From the NCBI RefSeq assembly GCF_963662255.1, contig NC_085048.1, positions 99,306,229 to 99,370,228 of the forward strand: DNA of 64,000 nucleotides, written 5' to 3'. Of the stretch, positions 13,363 through 25,828 are shown one piece after another (the stretch's first letter is position 1; each line of letters begins with the position of its first letter). The notes below the pieces were generated by a model. It was given only the letters and a program-made list of their open reading frames with translations. It was not told where the DNA came from and searched no databases. This DNA is from Cinclus cinclus (Eukaryota > Chordata > Aves > Passeriformes > Cinclidae). The position numbers were made by a program, and so were the translations under genes.

Positions 13363-13573
13363 AGAACAGGCCCTCAAAAAAATAAACCACAAAAAAATAT
13401 AAACAAACAGCCACCGCCCAAAAAAAACCCAAAAAAACCCCAAAAAACCCACAACAAAACAAACAAGCAATAGAACTACAAAACAAAGAAGCAAAACCAA
13501 AAAACACCCACCAAAACAAAACAAAACAAAACAAAACAAAAAAAACTCTAAAACAACTTCCAAACAACCAAAC
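13363..13573. repeat. A/C-only low-complexity tract with (CAAAA)n and phased A-tracts
   Basis: About 200 bp almost devoid of G and T on the plus strand. It includes A-tracts separated by C3-C4 at 13420-13427, 13431-13437 and 13442-13447, with centres 10.5 bp apart, then a (CAAAA)n run at about 13512-13545 that repeats every 5 bp. A-tracts in helical phase are known to curve DNA. The minus-strand frames across it (13315-13587 and 13337-13696), full of F, L, C, V and W, are translations of this tract and not genes. Confidence 0.92.
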
Positions 13574-15905
13574 CAAAACATGGCCACTGAAATTCCAAAG
13601 CAAAAGAGGACTCTGATTAAAATGGGTCAGCCAAACAACCAAGCTTGAGAGTAAGACTAATAGATAAATATTTCCTAGGGTCTCGGTTAAAGTCATTTAG
13701 CAAGCAGATGATTTTAATTCCCATCTCTTCAGGCTCCCTCAGCAGCACCAAGCAAGCCCATAAATGAGAAAATGAGTTTATGTTTTTCCTCCAACTTCCA
13801 TTCCACCAAATCATTATGATGACTGCCAAGTTCTGTTATCTGTGGATCACACCATTTTTCTCCCTGGGAAATATCTGCAATCTACTTCTCATTCCAAGTC
13901 CCAGGAAAGAAGGAGAAGCAGCAGCTCCAGGAGCATCCCTGTGGACCTACAGTTACCATGGGATTCCCAAGATGTTTTGCTGCAACATTGAGATTCCTGC
14001 TGCCTAATCCCTCCCTTACCCATGTCTTGACCTGAATTACATCCACCAAACTTGTATCTAAATATTTAAAGAAACAAAAAAGCAAGAATTTTCTAAGGGA
14101 ATTACCTAAATGCATGGAACTGAAAACAGGTTAAGGAAAATCTCAAAGCTGGCAGGTGAAGATAAGGCACTTGAATCATTATTTATAATCATGTAGGTTT
14201 TATTGCACGGTCTTTACACTAGAACACTTCATATATAACATTTAAATGAATATGGTGTTATTATAATTACACATAGGCTATACTTGTGAAATATTAAAAT
14301 TTCTAGTTTGAGCTACTTTGTGTACTTGAGAAGTTGGGAGGAGGGGAGATGTGTGACCATTTCTAATTATCTACATCTTTTTATTCTTCCATGTAAAAAG
14401 ATTCCTTTGTACTGGAAATTTATTTGTCAGTTTGTTTTTGAATCCAAATGTCTCCTTTGCAGCATCAAGCTTATAAATCCACATGACAGCACGCTGTTGT
14501 GCACACATTTGAAAATAGCATAGCCATCCATGTGCAGGGGCACATTTATGTGAAGGTTGTAAACCTTCTGATCAACCCAAAGGCAATTAAATCAAGTGTA
14601 CTGCTGGGAAACATGGCCATGCTACTTCTCTAGCTGTTCTGGCTTGTACAGACCTACTGCAGGTACTTGCAAAGTACTATTTCTGATTCTGGGCTGCTTT
14701 CTGTGTTTTATATTGTGGTGTCCAAAAGCCAATTTCTCCCTGTTTCTGAATTTTGAAGAGAAAAGTAGTGTCATTTATGGTGAGCCAGAAGCACAGCTGG
14801 GGGCTGAGGAAGAGGGCACTGGAGGCAGTGAGTCAGTGAGGAAAAGAGCAGGCTTTGGTACTCTTGCCTGAAGCTTTGCTGTTGTCACTAATTTCTGCCA
14901 AGCGGAAGGTTTAAGTCCAGAGAAGATCCTGTCTAATTGTCCCCAGGTTTGTCATTGTTGTGTGGCACTGCACAGTGGAAGTAGGGTAACACACAAAACG
15001 ACTGAGCAAAATTCTCTTCTACACGAGGAGCACCATTTCTTTCTGTGGTTCAGTCAAATCCATTACTCCTTAAAAAAGGATGTCCAAGAGAGGACCCCTA
15101 GTGATGTGACAGCACTGGACAAAATGGCTGACAGAGGACAAGGGGACATTGCTGTTTACACAAGGGTTTGTACCAGCAGTGAATGAAAATTTAATGAAAA
15201 CATTCAGTTTCGAAAATGTTTTGTTTTCATCTGACCTATAGAAAGAAAGCAGTTTTGACTACAAGCCAAAACAAATAGTTTCTTCATTATTACTTTCTAC
15301 ACTTTTATTGTAATCAAGTCACTTCCTGGGAGAAAACATGTATGGGAGAGGACCAGTTTTGGAATATTCACCGGAAGGGAAATAATCCTTTTCATTTTCA
15401 AGTGTTGCAAGTTTAACATACAACAAGGAAATAAATTTGTATCTGCAGCAAGTAGTCTCTACAAATAGAGGATTTAGAAATTTTCTTTGATGAACTTACA
15501 CAAAAGATATAACATTTTTAGTTTAACTTTTAAAAGGAATTGTTTTCCTAAATTGTCATTTCCTGGTAGGAATTTGCAAATGCTACTTTCTTACACCCAT
15601 TGTAACTTTATGTATTAAAAGAGTCCATCCCAAATGCACTTCAGCAATATAAGAGTATTTAACATGGCTTTTGCCTGGGTTCATCCTGTTGTCATTTTTA
15701 TGAATGACATTGTGGGTCCCAGGCCTGCTTTGGTACAAAAAAACATTGCCTGATTTTTATTTTTTTTTATTTTTTTTTTCATTCTTGCTTGCTCCTGACA
15801 AATAAGAAAGTCAAGGAATAATTAAAGCACAGACTGGAACAAAAATAACCTCCTAGTAAACAAGTGTGCTCAAGCAAAATAAATGATAATTTATTTTACA
15901 TGCAG
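13574..15905. other. Unassigned AT-rich DNA
   Basis: No gene recognised. A T-rich stretch lies at about 15756-15780. The frame at 14596-14871 and others nearby have no recognisable domain and are within chance length. Confidence 0.5.
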
Positions 15906-16160
15906 AGATTAAAAGAGCTTGGCTTGTTCAGCTTCTCAAAACAATAGCTAAGAAGGGATATGACTGCTCCCTATAAATATATCTGGGTATGTAAACATGA
16001 AGGGAGAGAAAAATTACTTAAGCAGCCAGTAGAATATTGGCACAAGGACAAATGAGTATAAACAAGCCATGAATTAATTACGGTGAGAAATTAGGATAAG
16101 TACCTGGAAGGAGAAGAGCTGCTTTCAGGCTAATTTATGGAAAAATAAGCTGCCCAGTTG
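15906..16160 (+). mobile_element. Ancient CR1/L3-type LINE 3' fragment
   Basis: Plus-strand sequence follows the order of the conserved 3' part of CR1/L3 elements: a GAGCTTGGCTTGTTCAGC block (the family's start of the 'GAGCTGTTCAGCCTGGAGAAG' region), AGAAGGGATATGACTGCTC, TATAAATATATCTGGGTATG, then ACAAATGAGTATAAACAAGC with CATGAATTAATT, and GAAATTAGGATAAG. Divergence is heavy, with many substitutions and small gaps, so this is an old, dead insertion. No reverse-transcriptase frame remains. Edges are approximate. The family identification is from memory of the consensus. Confidence 0.72.
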
Positions 16161-17732
16161 CTCTGTACTCAGCATGAAAAGAAGTCTTATTCCTCTCTTC
16201 AAAGCTCAGGTGTGGGAATGCATGGCTGTGCCTACGTTCTGACATGTATCCCACAACACCAGAGAGTGATAAAGTTTTACTTTGTTTAGCATACAATAAG
16301 GAAAAATTAAATTAAAATCCTTATGCCATCTCATTTTTAGAGAACTACTTTTAGATTCTGTGGGTTCAGACACTCACTTACTTTTCCATAGTGGAAAGCA
16401 AGAAAAAAAGAACCTGCCCCTGGAATCCCACACCATGAAAATCCCACTCTGTCCACACACTTCCCCAAAACTTGAGAGCACTCAGATTCGCCAAGAGGGA
16501 AAACATGTTCTAATCCAAAATACAAACTAAAAATTTAATCCTGGTGCACCCAAGAGCTTTTAGAGAGATTATGCTTCCCCAGGAAGTGCAAGTCCTCGTT
16601 TTTCCCTACCATGAAGCATATTTGAGCTTTTCTTAACAGCTGGAAAAATTAGGGTTTTTTTAAAAAACAAATATTTCTTAAGCTTGATTTTTTATATTCC
16701 CTACCCATTTGTAAACTGTCTGTAAATGGACTTTTTAAATGACAGCATTAATCCTAGACTTCAAATTATTCACAAACATGTCCAATAAATAATTCTTGCT
16801 CTGCAGACTATTTGCAAAATGCATATTTATCTGGAATTGAAAATTCATGCTATGCAACTAATTAGCCTTCACAGAGGGTGTAAGCAGGCCTGTAGGGTGC
16901 CTAGGGCTTCTCCCTAGCTCTTGGCACAGGGTTGCCTTCCCCCAAACTGAATTTACATTTCCAAAGTTTTTTGGACCATTTTATCTGGAAATCATACCCA
17001 TCCTCCACCCCCAGCTTCCTACTTGTATCTCAGTACAGTATTTTATTGTTTTGATCAGTCTGTCCTAGAATAATGAAATTCACTCCTGCTCTCTCACTAA
17101 ATTAAAGCACACTTAAATCTCTATCATAAGACAGTTTAGAAAAATAAGGTAGCCAGCAAAAAAGAGTATAAAGAAAGTGGGTGTCTGCCATTTGGCTTTC
17201 TTGTTAGATGCTCATCTTTGAATTCAGTTTTCTCCCTGCTTACCTCTTTTAGTTTATTTTTCTTTATTTCTGCATATACTTGGCATGTTTAGCTGTAAAA
17301 AATTTAGACCTCTTGAAATCCAAAGAGGCTTAGCCACCCTTTATCATGACTACTATTCTTTCAATACCTATACCATTTATCAATAATACCTCATTAGGTT
17401 ATAATGTAAAAATAAGATAGATCATTTACAAAAAATAAATTTGCTCAGTTACATAATCTTAGAAATCACTCATGATCTTCAGATAAAAATTCTCAATTTT
17501 GCCAGCTGGGAGATGCTAAATATAAGAATGACTTTTGACTCTTTTCTCCCTCATAATTTTTATCAATATTTAGAAAATTCATTAGTCACCATCTTTTACT
17601 TTTCAAGAAAATACAAATTCTTTCAATTGTCAAAGTTTGCTAGGGCAATTTTGGCTTGAGTATTTTTGAAGAATATTTTGAAGGGTGACTTTGAGTGGAA
17701 AGCTCTGGGACCTGTCAGAACTTCCAAATATG
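16161..17732. other. Unassigned AT-rich DNA
   Basis: No gene or clear repeat. If the exon-like frame at 17733-18043 is real, the stretch just below 17733 would be its 3' untranslated region on the minus strand. I did not find a convincing cleavage signal there. Confidence 0.45.
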
Positions 17733-18043
17733 TTACACTTTTTGTGGTACTACTGTGAATATTTGGGTGGCAATTCCTCGAACAGATCTCCACTGCACTG
17801 GACTTTGGTCAGGATTTAAAGTTACTGACTGATATTTAGAAGTATCATCATCAGCCTTGCTCAGTTGTGCATAAAAAGATGTACTCTGACTGTTCAGAGA
17901 AATCTGAGGTTCTGTCAAACAAGTAGCCAGGTATGCATCCAACTGTTCTAACAAAACTATTGAAATTTTATTTTTGAGAAAACAAACCATTTTGCAGATG
18001 GCCTCAGTCCATATCAAAACATTATTGCTGTCAAATCTGAATC
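17733..18043 (-). CDS. Exon-like open frame, protein family not recognised (candidate terminal exon or pseudogene fragment)
   Basis: The minus-strand frame stays open for about 117 codons (from about 18089) and ends in TAA at 17733. It contains a possible 3' splice site: a pyrimidine-rich stretch (rich in TTTCTCTGCTCC-type sequence) followed by AAGGCAG, which would start an exon at 18043. From there the peptide reads GFRFDSNNVLIWTEAICKM, then a hydrophobic/helical segment (residues about 20-50, with LLEQLDAYLATCL), then a Ser/Thr/Asp/Gln-rich tail ending in QIFTVVPQKV. Codon use is ordinary for a vertebrate gene. Against it: a few frames this long are expected by chance here, upstream sequence in the same frame closes at once, no partner exon was found, and I match it to no family. 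Alternatives are a chance frame or a gene fossil. The listed span starts at the possible splice acceptor; no ATG start is claimed. Confidence 0.27.
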
Positions 18044-21000
18044 CTGCCTTGGTAAGGAAGGTAGGAGCAGAGAAACTGAGAAAGCTCTAGGTTTAAGAAC
18101 ACCTTCTCAGCAGGGTGTGTTTATTGACATTCTTAGAAGTAATGGGCTGCTTTTAAAGACAGAACTGCTGACCTGCAAATCTCATGTAATTTCACTTAGC
18201 ATTGAATACCTGCTTTTAAGGGTGTTACTTTAAGGAATGAATCACAAGGTAGAAGCTTGGATCACCCAAACCATGTAATTACTTACAAAGGGCAGACTGA
18301 GAGTGCACAGACTACACCTTGGTTTATTTCTGGAGTTGACAAAAGCTGAATTTGTTATTTAGTTAAACCTGGCAGATTAATGACCTATCAAATTAGGGAT
18401 GCTGTACACTGCATCAAAGTCACAACCAACTTATTCAGATCTCTTACTTATTAAATCAAATCCATAGACGAGCAAACCACACACACCATTGTGAAACACG
18501 TTACCTGATCCAACACACTCTGCTGCTAATCAGTATCTTCATCCCAACCATGGATTTCATTGTCCTGAACCTATGCAGGACAGCTGGGATAAGTTCCTTC
18601 AACGTAAAGATGCACTCCCTAGAAACCTGTTCCACAGTTATGCATCATTCCTAAAGTAATCTCTGGAAATAAACTGCAACTGTCATCGATGGTTACCTAG
18701 ATAATGAGAATATAGATTATGAAACCCAGGCAGGATATCCTCACTTTGAAACAAAATACAATATCACAGAATCTCTGAGGAAGCTGTAAATATATTCTGA
18801 CAGGTTAAACTCTCTGGTCTGTATAGCACATGTATGCAGAGTTTGATGCCAAAAGATTTTAGGTGAGGTGGAGAAGAATCAATAACCCCATACATGGCCA
18901 GCACAAAACCTCATACATTTATCCTTGAAAGCTGAGCTCTGGAAGAACAATTCCCAGGATAAAAAGTTAGGTGCAATATTAATACTGCAGGCTTGGTCTG
19001 ATTCTTAATTTTTGATTTGGAGTCACAGACAGGCAATTAATTTAAATTAGGTGGTATCAGAAGGGATGCTGCTGTAGCAGATTTCTCATCTGTTAATTTA
19101 GAACTAGCAGCAAGGGTATCCAGTGAAGTTTATTTTAATTTATACACATCTTCAGCCTTCTGCTCTGAAGGAAGATCAAATGTGGAATTGATCAGACTTT
19201 TTCAATATTGCTTTTTCTTCTCCTTTTAATTTTGCAGCTCTTACTTCCAAATGCCTGACACAAACACAGGTGAAATATATGTCAGAATCAGTAAAATTTC
19301 AAGATTACTAAAACTGATAGAGATCTGAGCATGATGGGTAATGGGAGAATTAATTTCCCTTTATTAATAATCTTTCCATAGTCCATAGTTGGGGATCCTT
19401 TTACTTTGAGCATTTCTTACTATAAATATATTCTCACAGCTACAAGAATATAGCCCATTATTTGAAATATACTTGACTTTATTTTTTTTCAAAATTACAT
19501 ATTTGTTCATATAATGGGTAATATTAGAGGTAAAAAGTGGATAGTGATATCCTATTTACCTGCACTTAATTTAGCAGACGGCAATTTGGATTCTCTATAT
19601 GAGGTACGTGTCATTGGTTTTGTAGAAAGCCACATCTGTGTCCAAGGGTTGGTCTACTGCTGAACAAAATAACTTGCTTCAGCATCCTGCTCCAAAGATT
19701 GCTCATCTTAATTTATTCCAGCACCCTCAGTCATGAGCAGCCTGGCTCATAAAGAAAATATTTTTCTGACATGCTGTTCATATTTCAAATGCTATCCAGT
19801 TTAATCCTGCCTGTAGAGCAGGTTTAAATATTCAACATTGCCAAGAACTCAGAACTCTGAACCCTTTACTGACCTGGGCCCCTGAGTTGCTCTGCATCCA
19901 TCTTATATCTCGTCATATTTTGGACTTTTGGACTTTGCTAGGGCAAAGCTGGGACCCTTCCAGAATTTTAGTGCATGTCTTGTAGAGAAATGAGGCTGAA
20001 TTAAAGAGGGTCAAACTCTCATCACCGGTCCTGATTGCAGTTTAGTAGAACTCCAAGGACACACATCTTGTTTGCCAGGAAAACAAGTGACAAACAGATA
20101 TTCAGAGTAAGCTTTTGTCCAGACTGAACCCCTTTAACAGGAAGACTGACTAAGGAGGAGAATTAAACTCTCTCTACTACTTTATTCTACCCCAGGCAGC
20201 AGAATACAAAAACTCAATCTGGGAATTCCTAATGCTTCCTGTAAAGACAGGTTTTTGTTTTACAGGAAGGCAACAAAGGTACCACAGCAAACTGATATTG
20301 TTTTGAGGCACTAATTTTCACTTGTAGCATTTTGTGCTATTTTTGTCTTTACTGGAGAAGAATTTGTCTTGACTGTGCCACTTAAATTGACTAAGATTTA
20401 TTACTTTCTCCCAGCAATTTCTTTAATGTGCCTTCAGAGCATTATGTAAAAATTGAGCAGGCAGAAGAGTCTGCTCCAGAGCTGCACACAAACAGATGTC
20501 TGGCAGTATCCTTCCAAACCCCCATCCCCCGTTGGAAATAGCAGAGCTGCAATGTCCACTCGCAGACACTGTCAAAGTCACCTCTTCTCAGAAAGGACAG
20601 CATTCATGGAGCAGGTTCAGCAGTAATAACATCAACTCCAAATTATGCTCTTGAGCAGCAAGGCAAACAGCCAAGTGGATACAAACATTAGGGAGACACA
20701 GTTCCACACCATCCAAGATTTCTGTGAGAGTTTTTTTTTTAAATATACAAAGTTAACAGTGGGCTTTACTATATTCCTTAGAGACTAAGGAAATGGTCTA
20801 AAAAGCCACTAAATTGCCGAAAGGACCTAATATATATATCTTTACTATTTAATGATCCAAACTGTTTTAAAAAATACATATTGTACTGTAATACTACACC
20901 GATACTGTCAAAATAACTCAGCTATCCTCCATGTCACTGCTGGGAAAATTATCTTCTATACAAAAGCATACATGCAGAGAATTATTAGACAGTTTAATGA

Positions 21001-22649
21001 TCTCAGAGGAAAGGGGAAGCATGCTTCTCTTAAACTACAGCTTAGATAAGGAAATCACATGCTTAAAAGTGATCCTGGTGTAGGAGTGAAATTTCAAATC
21101 AAACAAGCAAGAAAGGATTCATTACCTTGTTTATTAAAGAAAAAGTTACTATCAAAGTATCAGGTAGAAGATGGATGTACTTCATTCACCAAATATTTGG
21201 GAATATTTCTTCTGTGACTTTTAAACAGGCGTTGGGAATTAAATCTTCATGTGTGTTACTGAGAAGTTCTTACACATCATGCAATCATTCCACAATGGTC
21301 TTATTTATTATGTATATTTTTACACGTGTTTATTTTTATGTATTGTACAATTTCAAAATAATGCTATGACATAAATATTCCTCAGCTGTTGAACTCCCAA
21401 CTCTTTAGTGTGAATAAGGAGAGTAGAACACAGCTCAGAATAAAAATATGTATAAATAGTTGATATAATGAATTCCACATGAATTTATAGCATTCAGTAG
21501 GAACAATCCCTGGGTGACCCTTTTCAAATTTAACCACTTGGGTGCTTTATTTATTAAAGAAAAGCTTCTCAGAGAAAGCAATCTTAAATAGTGATGCCAC
21601 AAACACTTTCAAACTGTACTCTAGAGCTATGGGAAATTTTTTTCTGAAAGGCCAACCTCTTCATTGTACTCTTCAAAATCAATTAAAAAGTAATTAAGAA
21701 TCCTCCTAGTGCATTCTATACTAATCCAGAAAAAAGGAAAAAAGAAATTGCAGTGTTCTGGTGTTTTAAGAATGCAGTACTAGGTGAGCTAAAATTGAGC
21801 AAGTGAATAGCTAGGTACAGTTATTAAAAATATATTGTTACCTTTCCAAGTTATTAAGTGTTTAAAAGGATGCATCAGACAGTCTTAAAACCACACTAGG
21901 CTGTTTTAGGTTATCTCTAGAGACAACTGAAAGATAAATATTCATATTTTAGCATATGTACACATACAAATAAATAATACAGTTACCCTTGTATATGGAA
22001 AAGTTCTATATTTGAACAAAAATAATTTTAAACCAGACAACTTTTTGAGTTCTGAATGTATTTTATTTAATATTGATCTGATTTTCTAGGGAACATACTT
22101 CTTCCACTGCTTTTTGCATTTGATTTAGCAGATGGTGATTTTGATTATGTATGTGAGGTGCATGGTATGGTATGTGAAATGGCTGATAAATAGGGAATTC
22201 AACTGAACAGGAAGTATATTTCATTTCACAATAAAATGTCTATTTAAAATATTCTTGTTCAAGGAGGGAAAAAAGCACATTTTAACATGGTGTGTTGATT
22301 TCATCACCAGCTGTCTTTTGAGATATAGTCATACACAGTAAATATTTAATTACAATATTTGCTCAGTTTTTCTCTATATATTTTATTGTCTCATCCATTT
22401 GGTATAATTTTAAATTGGGAGACAAGTCACTTGGACTCCATGATTGACTAAGAAGAAACCTACAGCCAAATTCACAATAAACTGTGAATTTGTTCCTGTT
22501 ACAGAGGTGGGAAATCCACAAAGGCACTCTCTGTGCCTTAGCCTACCTTCAGGGGAGGTGACAGATGGCAGCACCTTCCCCCTTTGCTTTGCACTGACAT
22601 ACCAAAGTGCAATCACTCAGCTGATGACAGAAGCAAAAGGAAGAAGTTT
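18044..22649. other. Unassigned AT-rich DNA
   Basis: About 4.6 kb without a recognised gene or mobile element. It includes a good-looking acceptor/donor pair bracketing 32 nt at 19238-19269 (see findings) and a perfect 10-bp-arm inverted repeat at 22467-22492. Frames are short. Confidence 0.5.
22467..22492. repeat. Perfect inverted repeat, 10-bp arms, 6-nt loop
   Basis: Arms CAAATTCACA (22467-22476) and TGTGAATTTG (22483-22492) are exact reverse complements around ATAAAC. It is not followed by features of a transposon end. It may be chance. Confidence 0.85.
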
Positions 22650-22818
22650 CTCCACAGTTGCTTGAGAGATTATGGAGTCTCCATCCATGGACATACTCAA
22701 AAGCCAAAGGAAAATGGTCCTGGGAAACTTGTTCTAGATGTGCTTGCTCAAGCAGGGGAGCTGGACCAGAGGATCTACGCAGATCCCTCACAGCTCAGCT
22801 ATTTTGTGTGATTCTGTG
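22650..22818 (+). mobile_element. CR1 LINE 3' end
   Basis: The last about 170 bp follow the avian CR1 3' terminus: GAGATTATGGAGTCTCCATC, GGACATACTCAAAAGCC, TCCTGGGAAACTTG, TTCTAGATGTGCTTGCTC, AAGCAGGGGAGCTGGACC, AGAGGATCTAC, CAGATCCCTCACAGCTCAG, and a terminal GTGTGATTCTGTG matching the characteristic 8-bp tail repeat (ATTCTGTG type). It is 5'-truncated, as is usual for CR1, and carries no coding capacity. It is less diverged than the CR1 copy at 15906, so probably a younger subfamily. Edges are plus or minus 10 bp. Confidence 0.88.
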
Positions 22819-25653
22819 CTTTGGTCTGACTCCTAAAACACCTGAATTTAGCCCCTGAAGCCTGCTGGCAAGGATTCTGGGGCAAGGGATGATCCCAAAC
22901 TGTTCCCAGAGGATTTATCACCAAATAACATGTCCCCAGTCCAGAACATTGTATGTCAGACACAGTCAGAAGCAAAAAAGGATCATTTCACTACAAACAT
23001 CAGCTGCAGGGCAGGGGAGGGCTGGAGTCACTGGGGTTCAGCTGGTAATGGGAAATCAGCACCCACAACAACAGAGTGGGAAAGCACTGATAACCCACAA
23101 AGGCAGGAACTGGTGTGGTTTGGTTCCCTCTCTTTGGGGAAAACAGACGAAGAGGAGATGTTTATTGACCAGCAGAGAGATCTCTTGCTGGCTAGAACTT
23201 CAGAGAAAGAGGGATTCTTAGAGAAGAGAAAAAATGGTCCAGAATGAGAGGAAAACAAAATCATCAGAGCAGAAAAATAGCATTTAAGAGAGTTATCTCT
23301 GAAGAGACATTGGGTCAAAGGCCACAAACATTCCAGATCCAACAAAAAGATGTTGACTGGGAGGGCATCCCTCCACAAGAAGGTCAAAAGGACACAAGCT
23401 GATTTGTAAGTCCAGAAGCAGTGGAAAACATAACAAAATTCTTGTAAGTAAACAGCAGAGAAAGATTAAATGTTTCCTTTAACCTCCTCAAACTACATTA
23501 ATATGGTTTCTGAGTGAAATTACCCTGCTCAAAGTGAACCAGGTCACTTCAAGATATTTTACTAGCCAAATCCAAGTTTTCCCAAGTTGTTTTAATAATA
23601 TAAAAGCGTTTATAGTCAGATGAAATCAGTTTTATCTCTGTACCATCAAAAAAACCCCACACAATGTTTGAAAGAGCAAAGGCACTATTTGATGCATATT
23701 GCTCTGGGAAACCTGAGAGAAGCCCAGGGGAGAGTGGAAAAGCAGCAGTGATGAGAAGTGCACACAGTTATTGTAATACAGCACACCAAAGCTGTTTGAG
23801 AAGCCAAGTAAAAGCTCTTGCAGGCAAGCCTGGAGGTTACGAGGCCAGACTTGGAACTGGAAAATACATTTTCCATGAATCTCCAAGAGTACTCATCATG
23901 ATTTGGAGGCAAAACAAAACCTGTGAAAAGGAAAAGAAGAAAATAAGTTTTAAAAAAAAAAAGAAAGATTTGGTCCTTTCAGGTCAAATATTATGTTCAT
24001 CAAGCCTGAGCTCCCTTCTACACTATCATTTCAAGCATTTCAAGGAGAGATAAAGATAAAACACTTCCATAGGCAATATGAGTACAAATGTGAAAAATAC
24101 CTCAGATCCAGATTTTCAAAGATATCTATGGACAGAATAACTATATTAAAAAAAAAAAAATCAGGTATGAAGTGCTTTCATCTCCCTTTTAAATTCATCA
24201 GCGCCAGGTAGTGATTTTCAAAGCCTTGCTAAAAGTCCAGCTATATCTTTAAGTATTGAAGTACCTTGGAGAATAAGGGCCAACATCCCTTAGCATCTTT
24301 CCAAAATTAAATGCAACTTCTTGTTTTACTGGGTTAGCAATTTTAATCCTTCCTGCAGCAAATCAGAGGGCCAAAAGCAGAGTTTAAAATAGTAGTATAT
24401 TCCAGTTATGGGATTCCATGTAGATAAACACAACCCTGAAGAAATACTAGTTGTTTTGGAATTTCTACCAGGAAATTAGATAAAGTGGACTTAAATGATA
24501 GAAGAAGTAGAAAATGAGCGTTTTATCTAGTTATGCTTAATTATGTTAAATTATGCAAGTTGATAGTGGAAGTATAAAAATGAATCCCTCCCAAAGGTTT
24601 CTCCCCTAAGCATCCCCAAATGAATCCTATGCATTCCAAAACCGCTTTTCTCCTGCATCCCATAATATGACCCACATCCCCCACAGTATTGGGCCTGGAA
24701 GCAGCTGTGTGGCTGTTATTTGGTCTCCCCCTCCTGCCATTGTCTCTCTGAGCTCCAGTGTGGGTGTACAGAAGAGTTTTTAACACATAGCCTAGGAGAT
24801 GCCTTGATAAATGTAATGTGAAATGTAGTTATGCTTGACAACACAGATACAAAGGTCCAGTAAAGAACACTATAAAGTCACATTGACTTTGGCTGCAAAA
24901 TTATTTAATTGTATTTCTTTATTAATATTCTAAAAATGTCAGCATGGAGAAGTATTTGAATTGTCACAAATGTAAAGAGGTGTTACGTATGTTCACAGGT
25001 GCTCTTGTGTTGTTCTTGTTTCCCTGAGACACTTTATTATTGCTCTAGCCTGATGGTCACAGCAGAGACACCCACAAGTTTTCAGAAGTTCCCAGGTGGA
25101 TCTACTCTCTCAGCACACTCAGAACCACAGCATTCAGGTCATCACATTTTCAGCAGAAGTACTGCTCTTCCACATTTTGATTAATGAATTTTGATTTATT
25201 CTTCACTCCATCAACTACCTACAATTTAAACCCACTGTCAGATCAATACAAGCCTTTCCAGTGTTCATTATTCAACTCTCAAATGCTTTTCCTTCCATAT
25301 TTTCTCTGTCTTCCTTACATATATTAAGCACTTTAGAGATGCACTGTAAAGGCCCTTCCACACAATATCATTATTTTCCGAAGTTTACATTAAACTACCT
25401 TTCTTTACAGTACTAAGTAAAAATACCCAGAGTTGTAAATGCCAGAATAACTTTAAACAGCTTCTGTGTCTCAGTTAGATCACCCAGGTCCCCTACAGAT
25501 TGCATGATCACGAATACACATTCATAAATAAGTGATAACCATGATATATTTCTGTGATGGGCCACTCCTTTGGTTTGTGTGTTGGTCATTAAGGTAGAGT
25601 TAATTAAAGTTAATATGCTTCAGCCATATCCCAAAACCAGTTTAAAAAAGATA
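22819..25653. other. Unassigned DNA downstream of CR1
   Basis: No gene recognised. Several overlapping frames occur at 22889-23387 on both strands (110, 105 and 119 codons) in a slightly GC-richer patch. None matches a domain I know, and frames open on both strands at once are typical of base-composition effects. A-runs lie at 23950-23961 and 24148-24160. Confidence 0.48.
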
Positions 25654-25708
25654 TAATATATGGGTATATGGATATATATGGGTATATGGATATATATGGA
25701 TGTATGGG
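25654..25708. repeat. Minisatellite, about 18-bp unit (ATATGGGTATATGGATAT)
   Basis: About two and a half head-to-tail copies of an 18-bp unit made of ATATGG words, with the last copy degenerating into TATATGGATGTATGGG. Confidence 0.88.
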
Positions 25709-25768
25709 TTTTGAACCCCATAGAAAACATTTATTCTATAATATATTGCATTGCAATGACACTAAAGT

Positions 25769-25828
25769 TATATATATATATATAAATATATACACATTAT
25801 ATATATATAATTATATATATATATATAT
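25769..25828. repeat. (TA)n microsatellite, interrupted
   Basis: Sixty bases of nearly pure TA dinucleotide, interrupted by AAATATATACACATT and AATTA. (TA)n of this length is prone to cruciform extrusion and duplex unpairing. Confidence 0.93.

Noticed and set aside
13337..13696. 119-codon minus-strand frame rich in F, L, V, C and W, membrane-protein-like
   Set aside because: It is the translation of the A/C-only low-complexity tract; the hydrophobicity is an artefact.
22889..23387. Three overlapping frames of 105-119 codons on both strands
   Set aside because: Frames open on both strands at once point to base composition; no homology recognised. They lie just downstream of CR1 but do not resemble CR1 proteins.
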